A DNA stretch of 64,000 bases from Sipunculus nudus (lineage: Eukaryota > Annelida > Sipuncula > Golfingiida > Sipunculidae), in assembly GCA_026874595.1 (NCBI GenBank), contig CM049308.1:43221327-43285326 (forward strand), given 5' to 3'. Each line of letters opens with the position of its first letter. Position 1 is the stretch's first letter. Under the pieces are notes generated by a model that saw nothing but the letters and a program-made list of their open reading frames with translations, was not told where the DNA came from and did no database searches. Shown here piece after piece: positions 55,801-62,165 of the stretch. The translations under genes and the position numbers were made by a program.

Positions 55801-58800
55801 ACCATTGATTGACCAATCCTACTATCATCCTTGTCTGTTACTTATATTACACTCATCAGTCCATGTAAGTGTCTCTCAAATATCCCACTGGTATTGAAAA
55901 CCACTCTGGAAGCTACTTCCATGATAGGTGGAGACAAACCAGATCTGTTCCACAAATAAAAGGATAGAGTTTTTATAGTCTGATATCACCTACGATGTCA
56001 GTCTCATCCGACTTTGCCTTCCTGGTCTTTCGGGCCTGTTCATTCTTGTAGCTTTTCTTGGCTCCCTGGGGAGCATACAACCCAAGCTGCCATATCAGGC
56101 GCAAGAGGGTTATTCGTTCTACATTTGCCTACCTCCTATGACCAGTACCCATTCACTTCTGGGTCGAGAGAGCGCACCCTTGTGGTAAAGACTTTGCCTA
56201 AGAGTCTTAGCGCAGATGGCGGTCAGAACAGGACGCGAACCCAAGACCCTGCGGTCACAAGTCCAGCACCCCATCCATTATGCCACCAAGCTCCACAAAT
56301 CAACCTTTCTTGTTTACTTTGAAAGTCTTCAGGGCATAATCAGTAAAAAAACTTAACTAAATTGTTATTTGTTGTATGAAAGTATCAGGTAGGGGGAGCT
56401 CAGGTAATTTTAAACAAATCTTTTTTATTAGGAACTAGCAATTACCCGTGCTACGCACGGTTTTGGGCGAGCATTTAGTTCTGATGTCAAATAGTCTGTC
56501 ATAGTTTCATGTCTTGGGTGAACAATGTTACTGTCTCTTTGAATCCGACATTTGATATAAGTGTTCTGTCTCTGTGTTAACCTTGTGTCGGAGTCTGAAT
56601 GACCTGGACGAATACGTTCTTGTCTAAATGGTGGAATGTCTTCCGACAAACCCGGAGCATATGTATGTCAAAAATCACGGCAAACCGTAGTGTCAGAGGA
56701 GACGTAAATTCACACAAATCGCGTTACGCTATTAATATAAAGATCCATTATATGCATGGTGTTATGCATAAAACTCTAATTGAAGCCGAGAGGTTGGCCG
56801 GAGAATTTTCGAAGAATTTGATATGTTAAATAAAATCATTTTTATATGAAAATATATATTATACTGAACATCGCCATTTAAAGTTGCCCTCCGCGCCCGT
56901 GAATCTGCCAGTAAAAGAACCTATTATCTTGCATGGTAGTACAGTACAGCACTGAGACGTGATCTCGATAATTGCATTCTGGTTATAACGCTCAAAAACT
57001 GAGCACTCACATGGTCGGGCAATCCCGCTGCGCAAAAGTTTGTGGTAGCATTATATTATGTGGTACATTTAATGGCTGTATATATTTTTAAATATCATGC
57101 ACTCCTTTCTGTTTGAAAGCTGAGCCAATGTTTTCCAGTGAGACAGTCACTGCATTCAGGCAGTGTGTTAAACCCGGATCCCACTCAGGATCCCTGAACC
57201 CAAGAAAAATTTGTAATTCTTAAACTCTCATGGTAATTTGTCCAGATGTTTTAGCATAATCGTATATAAAGACATATTTTATATTATGTTTGGTTAAAAC
57301 ATAAAAAAATATTCTGTTTTGCAACAAAATTTGATATAAAAAAAACACTTACAGACCCTTGGGCACAGACCTCACGGATTACACGGACCCCATTTTCTCG
57401 TTGTTTTACCATTTCTTTAGTACATACATGTATTTGACATCATGTTTAGCCATGACACATTTGTGATTTATAATTGTGTTTGTATCTGTATTTTTACATT
57501 TCTGTCTCAGTTTTTATTCATAATTTATATTTGCTATTTATTTCATTTGTGTAGCATATTAAAAAGTATTATAATTTAAAACATTTACAAAATCATTATT
57601 TTGGAACCTGTAGTTGCTTGAAATGCATGTAATCAACAATTCCTCACGGTATTTATATTATTGCCAACTTTTAATTGCATGGTTGTTATGAATGGAACAC
57701 GAAACCTGTTGTTATGTGGAAGAGCTCAGTCTCCGGTCCGCAACGACTGTTAGTGCACTTCAAATAAATCTCCCACAGCATGCCCGTACTATTATATTTT
57801 CATTTAGAATAACAAATAATTATATTTAGTGTGTGACATGAGAGCTAATTTTTCCCCCTCTTTTAGTCATAAATAAAAATATGAGCAGTGGTTACTGGGG
57901 TTCGTCAAAATGGAACAGTCAGCAAAGTCAAGTAAATGAGGTCCGTCTTCATCTAAATATTTTTGTAAATTTAAATCTTTCAGTGAATTGATCATTTACA
58001 AAGCTGCAACATTTAGGGACTTAGCCCTGTTCTTACATCAGCAATAGTGGTGTTTTTATCGATATAAATAATGGAAAATGAGGAAATTGGTTTTTGGGGT
58101 CCGGGGACTGTGGGGTCCGGGTTTTACACACTGCCCTGCATTCACTACCGTTTGGAAAATTTTCATTCTTTAAAAAAGCCCCCTTTTGAGCATTCTCCTC
58201 TCGCGAGATTCCCTTGTGCACAATAGACCTTTTCGCTGCGCAGAGGTTGCCTTTTGAGAAGGGATCACCAATGCGGATTATTTCGGGCCGGTCACCACGA
58301 AATGGTAGAAAACCCCAGATAGGGCCCCCGGAGTAAAACTCTGTCCCGCCATCACACACCCTATGGCCATTGTGTTACCAGGCCAAAAGACACAAAGAAA
58401 AGAGGCGCCCACGGGGGAGCAAATATTAAAATTATTAATTATGCAGGTAATACGCAAATATTGCAAATAAAAGGGGGCGGAATCTCTTCGGACAAACCCA
58501 GAGCATATGTATGTCGAAAATCACGGCAATCCGTACGGCGGTATCAGAGGAGATACGGAAAATCACAAAAATCGCCTTACGCTATTAATATATAGATGAA
58601 ACCAGATCAACTATTGGTAACGTCTAAGTTCATGCAGTACCCTGGTAGTATTTAAGTCTTGTGGCTTCCGTTAAAGGATTTCTGTACAGCTCGACACTCC
58701 AGCACCCTCAGTGATATCTGAATTGTTTTGTAAATATTCCATAATTTCTGTTACAGGAAGCAATGCAGCCCATCTTAAGGAAAGTACCTTCAACCGCACT

Positions 58801-61800
58801 TTGCTTGTTCGCAAGCAGGGCCGAGCTCAGTTTAACTGCGAATATGAGGGTGCAATCATCACTGCTTGGTATTTCAAGAAACGTCGGCTGTCAAATGAAA
58901 CCAACCCCAGGTGAGAAAATATGAAGTCTCATTAGATGTTTAAGACACGTCTGTTCTTACTACATCTAGTATATGTCATGATGTAAATGGAGAAAATCAT
59001 TTCTGGATGTGCTTTCCTAATAATTCAATACACATTTTAGCATTTTGCATTGCCTCATCTTTTCTAATTATTTTGATAATTGCATTCATTCAAAAAGAAA
59101 GTCAGTGCATGGGACAATTATTTAAAATTATTTTTTTTCCAATTTTATCTTAGGTGTACATGTTTCGAAACTAACTCATATGGTACTACTCTAAGCCCAG
59201 CCTCATAGGAGGTGCTGACATTATTTTCACTGATACTTCAAACTCATAGGAGGTACTGGTATCAGTTTCAATGACACTCCTGTCTTAAATCAGGTTCTTA
59301 TGATTGTTTCATTTTTTTTGCTCTCGGACAGTGGAGGAAGGTAAGTACTATTACTGTTAATTATTGTAAACATAGTGTTGTGTTATGTTGGAATTTTTTT
59401 TTTGCTATAAATATATTTGAATTTTTTTTACAGATCCTGGCAGCTCTTTTTTTTTCATTTCATCACCACAAGAAAATTTTAAACTTGATGAATCTATCTA
59501 AGTTTTTATGTAATTTGATGTTTCAGACTGTCATGGCCAGCTCTCATTGAACATTTTTCATCTATTAATGGACATTTTGCTGAGGCTTTTTTGTCCTTGT
59601 ATTATTTATTATCAGTGTAACATTGTTTCCCTAGTTTTATCATCAGTGTATCATTGTTATCCTTGTTTATATATTATAATGTAACTATCTTTATCCATAG
59701 GTTTATTAACTCTTATTTTTGTTTCCCTGTTGCTCTTAACTAGTGAGTCGTGTACTTTACCATTGTGTCAACATTTTATATTGACAAATTTAATGTCATC
59801 ATACAAAAATTTCTTCTTCTAATTCATATCTCTGAGACATTCACTAGATTTATATATCCAGCGCATGTTAGTTTACTATAATATTATATGTAAACCTTTA
59901 CATCTGATATGATACCAATCAAGTTTGTCAACTGTCACAGTACTGCATCTTCCTTAATCTGCTGTCAATCAAGTTTCTTACACTGCTCCATGTATGGTTA
60001 GTCAGGTACTGTTGAGATGTTGCATGCTGTTGAAATGTCCATGTTATTGCTATTATTGGTGATCTGTTTTAGTTTATTCATTCATCTTTAGGTGTTGATT
60101 TTCACTAGTGCTGTATCACAGCTGTGCCTCAGGCCATTTTTTTTTCAATTTTTAGCTCAGCTGACTGTAACTAAACTGAGCCTTTGTGATCGGTCAGTGT
60201 CCATCGTCCATCCATCTGTCTGTTAGAATGGCACATTTTGACACTGTTATACCTAGAAACCTGTAACTGAATATCCAGGAGGTCAATAAAAAATCTCCTT
60301 GGAAACCTGAAATTAGGTCACTGTGACCTATATCCTCCAGGCTATGAGTGATTGACAGCAAATGTCAGTTAATTTCTCGACTGTGGTTTCATCTAGTGTC
60401 TTGAAACCTTGTGTATATATTGATTATGACTGGTTCTTCTGAACCTGAAGACTGGTGGTGCCACCTGTATTTTTTCTGTTTTTTTTTACGATTTTTTATC
60501 CTTTATTTAGAGACTGCCAAATTATATTGATCTTATCAGATTAGCAGCTGTGGTTTCATCTAGTGTCTTATGACCTTTTTAGCTCAGCTGACTATTAGTC
60601 ATCTGAGCTATAGTCATGGTCCTTTGTCCTATGCAAATTTTTCAAGTTATAAGCATAAATAAAAAATCAATACCTTAAATTTTGTCCACATTTGGCAATG
60701 GCAAGGTTTTTCCCTGTAAGCACTGTTGATTTAATTTTCACAGCATATATACATAAGGATTTAATCTTTTAAAATCTGAAATTTCAAAGGAATTGATTGA
60801 AACGAGTAGCTTGTATTCAAGTTTTCATACACCATGTAAAGTGTTGTTTACATCTAGCCCATCTATTAGTACAGCCTGCACTTGATTTATGTAACCCACC
60901 CCTGGCAGCTTGCCTTGGCTCAACTTCCCCTCTGCCCTGCACTCACCCGCCCCCCCCCCCCCCCCCCCCCCCCCCGTTGGTGCATTAACTAGATGAATGT
61001 TATAATTTTCTGTATTTTATTTTGTTCTTGGCTATGCTGCATTTTAGATTTTTTATTGTACCACCTGGGTTACAATGATTAAAGTACACATTTAATTGTG
61101 TCCACAAAGTGGTGTATTGCTATGGAAGTGTGGATGTTCATCAGATAAGTAATTCCTTACTTCAGAAGAGTAAAAACTTCACCAGGTGTGAAATTGACTA
61201 TTAATTCAAGTAATAAATTATAGCTGAGATAGTAATTAGCACAATGAAATTGTTTGTCCCTCATTCAACCAACAGTGTGTATACTTTATTTGAAAAGATG
61301 TTTTTATTTTATCAGATTTACTGAATCTTTTATTTTATTTTGTTGAATAAAATTAAGTATGTACTGAAAATTCCAATGTGCAAAACTTTTTAATGGTGAT
61401 TCAAGGAATAATCTTGTAGATGCCATGTTGTTGCATTATTTGCTTTTAAATTCAGTTTAAACATTTGTGATTTAAAAATAATAAAATATATGTGTATGCA
61501 TAATATGACCCAATATGAGCTACACTCTGGATATATAATGATTGCAACTTAGAATTCTAAAATTTTAACATATTTAGTTTATTTATTAAAAATTTATAAT
61601 GAATCAGATAAAAACTATAAATGGAAAAAGTGGATATGCTAAAAAAATAGTCTTATATATAAACTTAAATGCATTATTCCCTTTAAAGTGAAATAGGTAT
61701 TAGTCCTTTCTGTCCATCTGTAAATTTTTCATATGCATCACAGTATCTCAAAACTTTTACTATTTTTCTTCATAACAGTCTTGTCAGAGTATTAGTTTGC

Positions 61801-62105
61801 AATCATATATTTAGAACTTTACTATAACCAAGTAGGAGGGTCCCTTTCCTCTTAGCTTCTCATATGCTTATATAAATGAAAAACATTACAATAGAATATT
61901 TTGCATTTGCAAAAATTTCAAACTTCATCTGAGCGCTGTGACCCATGTGTCCCTTGTTTGTTATTGGGGCCCCACTTGAATAAGCAGATGCCCTGTATTA
62001 ATCACTGTGTCCTTCTGTCTGTCTGCCTGATCATCTTTCTGTGTGTGTGTCAAATTTGTTTTCCAATGATAACTCCAGTTTGGATTGACATATTGATTTC
62101 AACCT

Positions 62106-62165
<60 letters not shown>

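Noticed and set aside
56014-56322. 102-codon plus-strand frame
   Set aside because: It is antisense to the tRNA-derived SINE and has no independent support.
58033-58359. 108-codon minus-strand frame in the G+C-rich insert
   Set aside because: No recognisable domain; kept only as part of the unknown inserted segment.
60797-60988. 63-codon frame ending in a proline run
   Set aside because: The proline run is the poly-C tract; nothing else suggests coding.
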